Below are positions 41,145 to 48,374 of a stretch of 51,928 nucleotides of DNA, in pieces. The translations under genes were made by a program, and so were the position numbers. Origin of the DNA: UBA1731 sp964567665 (GTDB taxonomy: Bacteria > Verrucomicrobiota > Kiritimatiellia > RFP12 > UBA1067); assembly GCA_964567665.1 (NCBI GenBank), contig CAZMNN010000017.1:1-51928 (forward strand), given 5' to 3'. Position 1 is the stretch's first letter. Each line of letters starts with the position of its first letter. A model generated the notes under the pieces. It did no database searches, was not told where the DNA came from, and saw only the letters and a program-made list of their open reading frames with translations.

Positions 41145-41396
41145 TCGGAAATTCATCAGGTCTCCTTCGGGGAACCGGAGGGGGTCTTGGAACTGCGCAG
41201 CAGACCGATGCTTTTTCCGATGGGTGAGTTAACGAGCGACCGCGATTAGTGATAATCGGCTCTTCTGTTGACGAAGTGGTACGTCTCGAGGCGAAGCCCG
41301 ACGGTGATGCGGAAGTCGCGGCGTGGGTATTTTTGATGCGTCCCCAACAGGATGCAGACAGGGTCGGCGGTAAAACGCCGACCCTGGTTTTTTTTT
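41145..41396 (+). ncRNA. Candidate structured non-coding RNA of unknown class
   Basis: About 250 nt between cysK and a convergent regulator gene, with its own promoter and a very strong terminator, and no plausible protein. Visible helices: TCTCC-TTCG-GGGGA (41161-41174, UUCG tetraloop), GGTCT/AGACC (41183-41206 region), CGATTA-GTGA-TAATCG (41243-41258, GNRA loop), CTTC/GAAG around 41262-41276 and GCGTCC/GGATGC (41338-41355). UUCG and GNRA caps are typical of folded functional RNAs. I do not find the signature bases of tmRNA, RNase P RNA, SRP RNA or a known riboswitch. A 6S-like or lineage-specific RNA is possible. The 5' end is estimated from promoter spacing. Confidence 0.55.
41359..41396 (+). 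terminator. Strong intrinsic terminator of the RNA gene
   Basis: Perfect 11-bp stem CAGGGTCGGCG (41359-41369) / CGCCGACCCTG (41376-41386), loop GTAAAA, then nine T (41388-41396). Confidence 0.95.
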
Positions 41397-41436
41397 CTGC
41401 GCATCAAGCGGCGGCGTTGAGGCCGCCATCACGCCG

Positions 41437-42000
41437 TCAGAACGGCATGAAGACGATGCCGTAGATGGATGCAGGCTTGCCGTCCGCACTCTTGAGCGTA
41501 TGCTTCACCACGCTGTTGTAGTATGCGGAGTCGCCCGGCTCCAGCACCGTCGTCTCATTGCCGTACTTCAGCTCCACCTTTCCGCTGATGCAGATGATCA
41601 GCTCCTCCCCTTCGTGGGAGGACTGCATCGGCTGGGCGTCCGGCGCGAACTCGATGCGGAACGGATCCATGTGGCGATCGGGTTTGCCGACGGCGAGCGA
41701 ATAGTAGGAGTAGCCGGCCTCGGTCTTTCCGGAGTGCGCCACCTTCACGGCGTCGAGTTCGTTTGCGCGGGTGATGATGGGGTCGGGCTTGAACTGGTCG
41801 TCCATGAACGTCCCAAGCCTCTGTCCGAGTGCGCGGGAAAGTTTCGTAAGCACTCCGAGAGCGGGAACCACCTCTCCCTTTTCTATTGAGTTGATCACGT
41901 CTTCCGAGATGCCGCTTTTCTGCGACAGGTCGTATATGCTCATGTCAAGGCGTTCGCGGTATGTGCGTATGCGCTCCCCGACTTTCGTTTCGTTGGCCAT
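41437..42000 (-). CDS. XRE-family regulator with C-terminal cupin domain
   Basis: 187 aa. The N-terminal helix-turn-helix (VGERIRTYRERLDMSIYDLS, then SGISEDVINSIEKGE) is followed by a cupin barrel (~105-187) with EGEELIICISGKVEL and EPGDSAYYNSVVKH. Such proteins bind a small ligand or metal in the cupin and repress or activate metabolic genes. AAAGGAC is about 10 nt before ATG 42000; an in-frame upstream ATG at 42096 lies before the promoter and is rejected. Monocistronic, with the gene end facing the terminator of the RNA gene. Target unknown; it lies between sulfur and translation genes. Confidence 0.88.
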   Translation of the reverse strand: MANETKVGERIRTYRERLDMSIYDLSQKSGISEDVINSIEKGEVVPALGVLTKLSRALGQRLGTFMDDQFKPDPIITRANELDAVKVAHSGKTEAGYSYYSLAVGKPDRHMDPFRIEFAPDAQPMQSSHEGEELIICISGKVELKYGNETTVLEPGDSAYYNSVVKHTLKSADGKPASIYGIVFMPF

Positions 42001-42051
42001 TTCAGTTGTCCTTTCGCTCTCGAAGTTCGATTTCCGCAAAAATGAACGCAC

Positions 42052-42080
42052 ATTATACCATCTTGCGCCGCCCTTTGCAA
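42052..42080 (-). promoter_or_regulatory. Promoter of the XRE-cupin regulator
   Basis: On the minus strand TTGCAA (42080-42075), 17-nt spacer, TATAAT (42057-42052). Leader of about 45 nt. Confidence 0.75.
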
Positions 42081-42130
42081 AAGGCCGTTCCGCCACTCAT
42101 CGTCCAAAGGATGGATATTGCCGTATGCGC

Positions 42131-42159
42131 TTGCGCGGAAAGGTCTGTTATGGTACAAT
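42131..42159 (+). promoter_or_regulatory. Promoter of rpmI-rplT
   Basis: TTGCGC (42131-42136), 17-nt spacer, TACAAT (42154-42159). The same TTGCGC element is used at 41110. Confidence 0.75.
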
Positions 42160-42179
42160 ATACGCCTGTTTTTCCGTCT

Positions 42180-42208
42180 GGATCAGGCCATCAACCGACT
42201 GCCTGACC
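42180..42208 (+). promoter_or_regulatory. Leader hairpin before rpmI
   Basis: GG-a-TCAGGC (42180-42188) pairs with GCCTGACC (42201-42208), with one bulged A and a 12-nt loop. It sits in the 5' leader just upstream of the ribosome binding site, where L20 autoregulatory structures occur in other bacteria. Control by L20 is inference. Confidence 0.4.
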
Positions 42209-42238
42209 GGTTAGGGACAAAAGAAAAGGACAAATGCA

Positions 42239-42436
42239 ATGCCAAAGATGAAGACGAAAAAGTGCGCGACGAAGCGCATGAAAAGGTCGGCCACGGGGAA
42301 AGTCCTGCGTTCGCAGGGCGGCAAGGCGCACCTCAACGGCTACAAGAGCCGTACGCGCAAGCGCAACCTCCGCGGTACGACGGTCACTGACAAGACAGTC
42401 CAGAAAACCATGCTGCGTATGCTGCAGGGTGCATGA
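42239..42436 (+). CDS. rpmI: Ribosomal protein L35
   Basis: 65 aa, highly basic; opening MPKMKTKKCATKRMK and the KAHLNGYKSRTRKRNLRG block are those of bL35. AAAAGGA is 8 nt before ATG 42239. Starts the two-gene transcript with rplT. The usual upstream partner infC (initiation factor 3) is not here, which is a rearrangement relative to most bacteria. Confidence 0.96.
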   Translation: MPKMKTKKCATKRMKRSATGKVLRSQGGKAHLNGYKSRTRKRNLRGTTVTDKTVQKTMLRMLQGA

Positions 42437-42457
42437 TAAGGTAAGGAGAAAAAGAAA

Positions 42458-42808
42458 ATGTCACGTGCAACCAACGCACCCGCATCTCGCGAACGCCGCC
42501 GCAGGATACTTGAAGACGTCAAGGGTTTCCGCGGTCCCCGCTCCAAGAACATCCGTCAGGCCATGGAGGCGCGCGATCGCGCCCGCCGTCTGGCGACTGA
42601 GCACCGCAAACTCAAGAAGCGCGATTTCCGTCAGCTCTGGATTGCCCGCATCAACGCGGCGACCCGTGCGGAGGGAATCAGCTACTCCAAGTTCATGGCC
42701 GGTCTCATCAACGCCGGTGTGATCCTGAACCGCAAGATGCTCTCCGAAATCGCAATCAACGACCCCGCCGGATTCAAGGCGATCGTTGAACTCGCGAAGA
42801 AGGCGTAA
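42458..42808 (+). CDS. rplT: Ribosomal protein L20
   Basis: 116 aa. bL20 features: ASRERRRRILEDVKGFRGPR in the N-terminal basic arm, RKLKKRDFRQLWIARINAA and FMAGLINAGVILNRKMLSE. Binds 23S rRNA early in 50S assembly and in several bacteria represses its own operon. AAGGAG precedes ATG 42458; 21 nt after rpmI. A strong terminator follows. Confidence 0.97.
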   Translation: MSRATNAPASRERRRRILEDVKGFRGPRSKNIRQAMEARDRARRLATEHRKLKKRDFRQLWIARINAATRAEGISYSKFMAGLINAGVILNRKMLSEIAINDPAGFKAIVELAKKA

Positions 42809-42829
42809 GTCGCCGGAGTGCAGAATGGA

Positions 42830-42858
42830 AAGGCCGCAACCTCAGTTGCGGCCTTTTT
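42830..42858 (+). terminator. Intrinsic terminator of rpmI-rplT
   Basis: Perfect 11-bp stem AAGGCCGCAAC (42830-42840) / GTTGCGGCCTT (42845-42855), loop CTCA, T-run to 42858. Confidence 0.93.
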
Positions 42859-42887
42859 GGTTTGATTGACTGACTGCGAGGTGGAAT

Positions 42888-43391
42888 ATGCCTGAAACCC
42901 ACATATTGATTCTGAGGCTGCTTTTGGCCGGATTTCTTGGCGGACTGATCGGGGCGGAACGCGAATACCGCGCCAAGGTCGCCGGGACGCGCACCCATCT
43001 GCTCGTGGCGATAGGTGCGGCGCTGATGATGATAGTGTCGCGCTATGGGTTTGACGGCACAGGCGATCCGTCGCGTGTCGCGGCGCAGATTGTGAGCGGC
43101 ATAGGGTTCATCGGCGCAGGTTCGATAATGGTTCATCGCCAGGCCGTCCACGGTCTTACGACTGCGGCCGGCATATGGGTCGCAGCCGGAATCGGCATGG
43201 CTGTCGCATCAGGGCTGTATGCTGTCAGCGTGGCGACAACTGTGCTTTCGCTGATCGGACTTGAGGTGTTCGGTCTTGCGTTCCGGGCACGGCGTACTGC
43301 AATAGCGGACGGAGACATGCCGGAAGACGGCAGACCACAGAACCGGTTTCATCCGGAATCAAAGGCGTCCGATTCGGCGTCGCATCCCTGA
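42888..43391 (+). CDS. MgtC/SapB family membrane protein
   Basis: 167 aa. Four hydrophobic segments, with the family blocks LLAGFLGGLIGAEREYRAK, GTRTHLLVAIGAALMMIVS, GIGFIGAGSIM and GLTTAAGIWVAAGIGMA. MgtC proteins help survival at low Mg2+ or acid pH, in some cases by modulating the F-type ATPase. GAGGTGG is 4-5 nt before ATG 42888. No promoter identified beyond the preceding terminator. It lacks the soluble C-terminal ACT-like domain of the longer MgtC forms; short SapB-like proteins of this size are common. Confidence 0.9.
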   Translation: MPETHILILRLLLAGFLGGLIGAEREYRAKVAGTRTHLLVAIGAALMMIVSRYGFDGTGDPSRVAAQIVSGIGFIGAGSIMVHRQAVHGLTTAAGIWVAAGIGMAVASGLYAVSVATTVLSLIGLEVFGLAFRARRTAIADGDMPEDGRPQNRFHPESKASDSASHP

Positions 43392-43393
43392 TG

Positions 43394-43402
43394 TGCTATA
43401 AT
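43394..43402 (+). promoter_or_regulatory. Extended -10 promoter of plsY
   Basis: TGC-TATAAT, with TATAAT at 43397-43402, weak -35. Leader of about 80 nt with a GC-rich hairpin near 43430-43447 and GAAAGGA before the gene. Confidence 0.55.
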
Positions 43403-43487
43403 CGCAGACCGTTTGACGCGAATCTGTCGGCGGGCATCGCCGCCCGTTTGGCTGGAATGGAAATCTGAAGGAAAGGATTGACTGGTC

Positions 43488-44096
43488 ATGGAAAAGGTGA
43501 TTGAATGGTTGGCGTGGATTGCCGTTGCATATTTCGCTGGCGCGGTGCCGTTCGGGTTTCTGATCGGCAGGATGCGGGGAGTGGACGTTCGTACGGTAGG
43601 CTCCAAAAACATTGGTGCAACGAACGTCTACCGCACTGTCGGAAAGAAATGGGGACTGCTTGCGTTCCTGTGCGACTTCCTCAAGGGGTTCGTTCCGGTT
43701 GTACTGTGCAGACGGTTCTGCTGCGACGCGCATCTTCCGCTTGTCGTTGGACTGATGGCTGTGGTTGGGCATATGTTCACCTGCTTCATGAAATTCAAGG
43801 GCGGGAAGGGCGTGGCGACGGGCTTTGGTATGCTTTTGGGGCTTCTTCCAGGTCTTGTGCTGCTGGCATTTGGAATCTTCGTGGTCACGGTATGGCTCTC
43901 CCACTACATTTCGCTTGGAAGCTGTCTCGCGGCGGCGTTCCTTGCGGTGGGCGTATGGTTTCCATGGCTTGGGAGTGCGGGGTGGCGGAACATTCCGTTG
44001 TGCATCGTTGTGACGCTTGTCGCGGTTGCTGCCATCTACAAGCACAAGGCAAACATCCGCCGTCTTCTTGACGGATGCGAGAACAGGATCTATTGA
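43488..44096 (+). CDS. plsY: Acyl-phosphate:glycerol-3-phosphate acyltransferase
   Basis: 202 aa, five to seven membrane helices. PlsY signatures: GAVPFGFLIGRMRGVDVR, VGSKNIGATNVYRTVGKK and KFKGGKGVATGFGMLLG. Makes lysophosphatidic acid, the first step of phospholipid synthesis, in the inner membrane. GAAAGGA lies about 10 nt before ATG 43488. The final gene before the non-coding repeat element. Confidence 0.95.
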   Translation: MEKVIEWLAWIAVAYFAGAVPFGFLIGRMRGVDVRTVGSKNIGATNVYRTVGKKWGLLAFLCDFLKGFVPVVLCRRFCCDAHLPLVVGLMAVVGHMFTCFMKFKGGKGVATGFGMLLGLLPGLVLLAFGIFVVTVWLSHYISLGSCLAAAFLAVGVWFPWLGSAGWRNIPLCIVVTLVAVAAIYKHKANIRRLLDGCENRIY

Positions 44097-44128
44097 GCCT
44101 CGGATTGCGCCGTCCCTTTCGGGAGGTC

Positions 44129-44565
44129 ACTTGTCAAAGTAAATGCGACTAAATTTGTGCCGTTCTGTCTCATGGTCGCATTTAGTTGTTCCGAATGTGC
44201 ATTCAGTTGTTCCGAAAACGGCCTCACACGGGCGGTATGCGGCGGAATTCTTGCCGGGAGTGCCTGTTCAGGGGCATAATTCCCCCAACCTAGGTGCATC
44301 ATGTTTTTTCGGGACAAGTAGATGCGACTAGGTTCCGCGGCGCCCCGCAGCGCCGGTCAATGTATGGAGAAGCCTTTTTCTGCAGGGAAGCGTTTTCTCA
44401 AACTAAATGCGACCTTCCCCCCGCAGGGGAAGGTGATGGCCTGTCGGCCAATGTCGATTCCGGAAATCTCACCATCTCTTCGGAACAGGCAAATGCGACC
44501 AGTCCCATTTGCCTCCTTCGGAACAAGTGGATGCGACTATGGCAGTCGCATTTACTTTGACAAGT
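44129..44565. repeat. 437-bp non-coding element with 22-bp terminal inverted repeats and degenerate ~20-bp repeats
   Basis: 44097-44751 holds no gene. Bases 44129-44150 and 44544-44565 are exact 22-bp inverted copies (core AGTAAATGCGACT, outer ACTTGTCA). Between them the motif GGAACAAnTnnATGCGACy recurs: plus strand near 44316, 44396, 44484 and 44523; minus strand near 44173 and 44192 (degenerate). Spacing is irregular (about 20-130 bp) and the matter between copies differs. No transposase or cas gene is adjacent. Possibly a MITE-like or protein-binding array; not a CRISPR. Confidence 0.75.
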
Positions 44566-44572
44566 AACATGC

Positions 44573-44588
44573 GATATTACAACTTTCC
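44573..44588 (+). repeat. 16-bp sequence shared with window start
   Basis: GATATTACAACTTTCC occurs here and at 36-51, both just outside or before non-coding DNA leading into a gene. See also the matching entry at 36. Confidence 0.5.
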
Positions 44589-44607
44589 TATGATGTCTGC
44601 TATATGA

Positions 44608-44692
44608 TATAATGTGCGCATATGTTAAATTTGGAAAGCATGGTTTTGCAGACAGGAGCGTATTGAAACGCATGAACGATTTTCGATATCAC
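44608..44692 (+). promoter_or_regulatory. Promoter region of the polysaccharide locus
   Basis: TATAAT at 44608-44613 (weak -35) and a second candidate TTGAAA (44663-44668) with an 18-nt spacer to TATCAC (44687-44692). Either would transcribe the operon from 44752; GAGGAAG precedes its first ATG. Confidence 0.4.
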
Positions 44693-44751
44693 TTGTCATT
44701 GACAGTCCGCCGAGCCATTAAGTCGGCAGAAGTAGAACCAGAGGAAGTGGA

Positions 44752-46920
44752 ATGAAGCAGATTCTACAGAGTTTCAAGACGGGCGAGATGTGGCTGGCGG
44801 AGGTGCCGGCGCCGCTGTGCCGGGCGAAGGGCGTCGTGGTGAAGACGGCCGCGTCGTTCGTGAGCGCGGGGACGGAGCGGATGCTTGCCGAGTTCGCGAA
44901 GAAGGGACTTGTCGGAAAGGCCCTGCAGATGCCGGACCAGGTGAAGAAGGTCATTCGCAAGATGAAGACCGAGGGCGTCTTCGCAACGCTTGAGAAAGTC
45001 CAGGCGAAGCTCGACCAGCCAATTCCGCTCGGCTATTCAAGCGCGGGCGTGGTGGCCGAGACCGGGCGCGATTCAGGCGACTTGAAGGTCGGGGACCGCG
45101 TGGCGTGCGGCGGCGCGGGCTTTGCCAACCACGCCGAGTTCAACTACGTGCCGAAGAACCTCGTGGTGAAGGTTCCGGAAGGCGTGAGCTTCGAGGATGC
45201 GTCCTGCGCGACGGTCGGCTCGATCGCGCTTCAGGGCGTTCGCCAGTGCGAGGTGCATCTTGGCGAGTCGGTGGCCGTGATCGGCCTGGGGCTCATGGGC
45301 ATTCTGGCCGTGCAGATGCTCAAGGCGAGCGGCTGCCGTGTGATTGGCTTTGACCCGAATGCGGCGCGTTGTGCGCTGGCCTGTGAGCTCGGCTGCGACA
45401 AGGCGGTTTCGGACAATCTTGTCGGGGAGGCGATGGCGTTTTCGGGTGGACATGGCGTGGACGCCGTTCTGATCACGGCGGCGACGCACAGCGACGAGCC
45501 GGTGACGGTTGCGGCCGAAATCTCCAAGAAGAAGGGCCGTGTGGTGGCGACGGGGCTTGTGGGCATGAATCTGCCGCGAGACCAGTATTACAAGAAGGAA
45601 ATCGACTTCCGGCTTTCCTGTTCGTACGGCCCTGGACGCTACGATCCCGTCTACGAGGAGCAGGGAGTCGACTATCCGTTCGGCTACGTTCGCTGGACGG
45701 AGCAGCGCAACATGGCGGCGTTCCTTCAACTTGTGGCCGAGGGCAAGGTCACGCCGTCCAGACTGGTCACGCATCGGTTCGCCTTCGACGACGCGCTCGA
45801 CGCCTATCAGGTGCTGCTGGGAATCAGGAAGGAACCGTATCTGGGAATCGTCCTTGGATATGGGGAGGACGTTGGCGCGAAGAGCGAGAGCGCGAAGGAA
45901 GAGATTTCTCGGCGAGTGGATTTCAGGGCAACGCCCAGGGAAGACAAGGTCGGGGTCAGTTTCATTGGCGCCGGGAACTTTGCGAAGGCGGTGCTGCTGC
46001 CGACGTTGAAGAAAGTCCAGGGCGTCTCGCTTCGCGTTGTGAGCACGGCGACCGGGATGTCGGCGGCCGACACTGCGAAAAAACATGGGTTTGCCGCGGC
46101 CGCAACCGATCAGGGCGAAGCGCTGAAGGACGTCGAGACGGATCTCGTGTTCGTGACGACGCACCATGACATGCACGCCGCGCAGGTCAAGGCCACGTTG
46201 GAAGCGGGCAAGTACGTCTTTACGGAAAAGCCGCTGGCGATTACGGAGGAGCAGTTTGCGACGATTCCCGCGTCCGGCAAGATCATGGTCGGATTCAATC
46301 GCCGGTTCAGTCCGCACACAAAACTCGTCAAGGACTATTTCGCGAAGCGGACGCTTCCGCTGGTGATGCACTATCGTGTGAACGCGGGGGCGATTCCGCG
46401 CGACGTCTGGATTCAGGATCCGGAAGTCGGTGGCGGACGCATGGTTGGCGAGGGATGCCATTTCATCGACTTCATGCAGTATGTCTGCGGTGCGCCGATC
46501 GTGAAGGTGCAGGCGATGTGCATCCAGACGGCGAACGCGGCGGAGACGCCGGAGGATTCGGTCAGCGTCAACCTTCAGTTCGCCGATGGCAGTGTCGGCA
46601 CGCTGGAGTACGTTGCGCTGGGCGACACGACCCTTCCGAAGGAGGTGTGCGAGATTCACGGCGAAGGCTCGACGGCCGTGATGGACAACTTCTGCAAGAC
46701 CGTCTGTTCGGGCAGACTCGGCAGGCGCAAGCTCAAGGGACGGCAGCAGAAGGGGTTTGCCGAGGAACTGGCGGCGACAGTCCAGGCGGTTCAGGCGGGA
46801 GAAAAAATGCCCATCTCGTGGGAGGAGATCGCCAACGTGACGAAAACGACGTTTGCCGTCCTGCGCGCGCTCAAGACAGGCGGAACGATCGAGGTGGAGG
46901 TCGCGAGGACAGAGGCGTGA
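44752..46920 (+). CDS. Two-domain oxidoreductase (zinc-type alcohol dehydrogenase fused to Gfo/Idh/MocA)
   Basis: 722 aa. Residues ~1-370 are a medium-chain dehydrogenase/reductase (SAGTERMLAEFA, GYSSAGVV, VGDRVACGG, cofactor loop VIGLGLMGI); residues ~400-720 are a Gfo/Idh/MocA domain (VSFIGAGNFAKA, FTEKPLAIT with the EKP motif, GGRMVGEGCHFIDFMQY). The MDR part lacks the usual catalytic zinc Cys/His set. Such fused proteins recur in O-antigen and exopolysaccharide clusters next to heparinase-like proteins, glycosyltransferases and WecB, exactly as here; their reaction on a nucleotide sugar or glycan is not established. Its TGA overlaps the GTG of the next gene. Confidence 0.88.
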   Translation: MKQILQSFKTGEMWLAEVPAPLCRAKGVVVKTAASFVSAGTERMLAEFAKKGLVGKALQMPDQVKKVIRKMKTEGVFATLEKVQAKLDQPIPLGYSSAGVVAETGRDSGDLKVGDRVACGGAGFANHAEFNYVPKNLVVKVPEGVSFEDASCATVGSIALQGVRQCEVHLGESVAVIGLGLMGILAVQMLKASGCRVIGFDPNAARCALACELGCDKAVSDNLVGEAMAFSGGHGVDAVLITAATHSDEPVTVAAEISKKKGRVVATGLVGMNLPRDQYYKKEIDFRLSCSYGPGRYDPVYEEQGVDYPFGYVRWTEQRNMAAFLQLVAEGKVTPSRLVTHRFAFDDALDAYQVLLGIRKEPYLGIVLGYGEDVGAKSESAKEEISRRVDFRATPREDKVGVSFIGAGNFAKAVLLPTLKKVQGVSLRVVSTATGMSAADTAKKHGFAAAATDQGEALKDVETDLVFVTTHHDMHAAQVKATLEAGKYVFTEKPLAITEEQFATIPASGKIMVGFNRRFSPHTKLVKDYFAKRTLPLVMHYRVNAGAIPRDVWIQDPEVGGGRMVGEGCHFIDFMQYVCGAPIVKVQAMCIQTANAAETPEDSVSVNLQFADGSVGTLEYVALGDTTLPKEVCEIHGEGSTAVMDNFCKTVCSGRLGRRKLKGRQQKGFAEELAATVQAVQAGEKMPISWEEIANVTKTTFAVLRALKTGGTIEVEVARTEA

Positions 46921-48374
46921 ACGTCGGTCGGTTGATACGGACGATCTGGCATCTGAAGCCGCGACAGGTGTGGTTTCAGGTCTGGCGACGTGTGCAGAGA
47001 CGATTCGAGCCGCATCCGGCGTGCGCGGCGAATCCCTTGCCCGCGTTTGCGTTTTTGAACGTGACGGCGTCTCCAAAGGGATGGAACGACACCTCGTTGG
47101 AACTGCTGTGGCGCTACAATCTTCACTATTTCGACTGCCTTCATTCTCAGTCGGCGGATTCGTCTCTCGTTTTCCGCTGGATCGAGGAGAACCCTCGCGG
47201 GAGTTTCCCCGGCTGGGAGCCGTATCCGACAAGCCTGCGGATCGTCAATTGGGTGAAGCATCTGGAACGGCATCGGACGCAGATTCCGAATCGATCCTTG
47301 ATCGAGGCGTCCGTTCGGGAACAGCTGGATTGGCTGGCGCGCCATCTGGAGTGGCACATTCTCGCAAACCATCTTCTTGCGAATCTGAAGGCGCTGGTGA
47401 TTGGCACGAAGTGGCTGGACGGAGATGCCGCGAGGTGGATGCCGCTTTACCGTCGGCAGATTGAAGAACAGATTCTGGATGACGGAAGCCACTCCGAATT
47501 GAGCGCCATGTATCACGCGATTGTCTTCGAGGACGTGATAGACGTGCTGCACTTCTGCGGCGAAGAGGCGGCGTGGCTGCGTCCGACGGCCGGACGAATG
47601 TTGACGTATCTTCTGAAGATGACAGGGCCGGACGGCATGATCGCCAAATTCAATGACGCGGCCGAGGGTATCGCCAAGACGCCTGAACAGTTGATTGCCG
47701 CAGCCGCCAGCGAAGGCGTCATGCCGGAGCGTCCGATTAATGGCGCGGTTCGCAGCGGGGAACGCTCTTCGGGGTATGTGCGCGTGTCCGCCGGCGAGTG
47801 GACGCTGATCTCCAAGGGCGTCGTCATCGGACTCGACTATCAGCCTGGCCATGCGCATGCCGATTCCCTCAGCTTTGAGTTGTGGCGCGGAAACGTGAAG
47901 GTGATCGGCGACACCGGCTGCTCCACCTATGTTCCCGGACCCATTAGGAGCTATGAGCGCTCGACGGCGGCGCACAACACCGTTGTGATCGACGGAAGGA
48001 ATTCAAGCGAGGTGTGGGCGGCGCATCGGGTGGGCGGACGATGCCGGGCGCTTCGCTCAAACGAACCGTCAGGGCGCGCGGGCGTCTGGGCGCATGACTG
48101 CAACGGAATGGTGATTGGAAGGAGACTTGTTCTGAAGGAGACGGGGCTTTGCGGAATCGACGAAATTCGAGGCACGGGTGAGCACGAGATCGAGGAGCGG
48201 TTTCATCTGCCGCCGGGGGTTTCCTTGGAACAGGTATCGATTGCGTGTTCTGGCGAAAGGCTCGTCGAGCGCTGCGATTTCGCCGTCGGCTGGAATCGAC
48301 GCGAGGCGGGGACGTGCGTCGTCTATCGTCAGCGCATGAAGCTGCCGGCGAAGATTGAATGGAGCATCGCATGA
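46917..48374 (+). CDS. Heparinase II/III-like protein
   Basis: 485 aa. An N-terminal (alpha/alpha) toroid-like region (PKGWNDTSLELLWRYNLHYF, SWxP-like GWEPYPTSLRIVNWVK, HLEWHILANHLL) is followed by the heparinase II/III C-terminal beta domain with the YQPGHAHADSLSFEL motif bearing the conserved His residues. Family enzymes are polysaccharide lyases; members in biosynthesis clusters probably trim or edit the nascent glycan. No signal peptide is visible, which fits cytosolic or membrane-side editing rather than secretion. Start GTG 46917 overlaps the stop of the preceding gene (GTGA); stop overlaps the next ATG. Confidence 0.85.
   Translation: MNVGRLIRTIWHLKPRQVWFQVWRRVQRRFEPHPACAANPLPAFAFLNVTASPKGWNDTSLELLWRYNLHYFDCLHSQSADSSLVFRWIEENPRGSFPGWEPYPTSLRIVNWVKHLERHRTQIPNRSLIEASVREQLDWLARHLEWHILANHLLANLKALVIGTKWLDGDAARWMPLYRRQIEEQILDDGSHSELSAMYHAIVFEDVIDVLHFCGEEAAWLRPTAGRMLTYLLKMTGPDGMIAKFNDAAEGIAKTPEQLIAAAASEGVMPERPINGAVRSGERSSGYVRVSAGEWTLISKGVVIGLDYQPGHAHADSLSFELWRGNVKVIGDTGCSTYVPGPIRSYERSTAAHNTVVIDGRNSSEVWAAHRVGGRCRALRSNEPSGRAGVWAHDCNGMVIGRRLVLKETGLCGIDEIRGTGEHEIEERFHLPPGVSLEQVSIACSGERLVERCDFAVGWNRREAGTCVVYRQRMKLPAKIEWSIA

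Noticed and set aside
41145..41396. tmRNA, RNase P RNA or SRP RNA
   Set aside because: None of the diagnostic stretches (tRNA-like ends and tag frame, RNase P core P4 sequences, SRP GGAA/AGCA loop context) could be found.
44129..44565. CRISPR array
   Set aside because: The ~20-bp repeats are degenerate, in both orientations and irregularly spaced, and no cas gene is near.
44143..44673. Small proteins inside the repeat element (60-90 aa frames on both strands)
   Set aside because: Their translations are made of the repeated motif, have no ribosome binding site and overlap each other on both strands.
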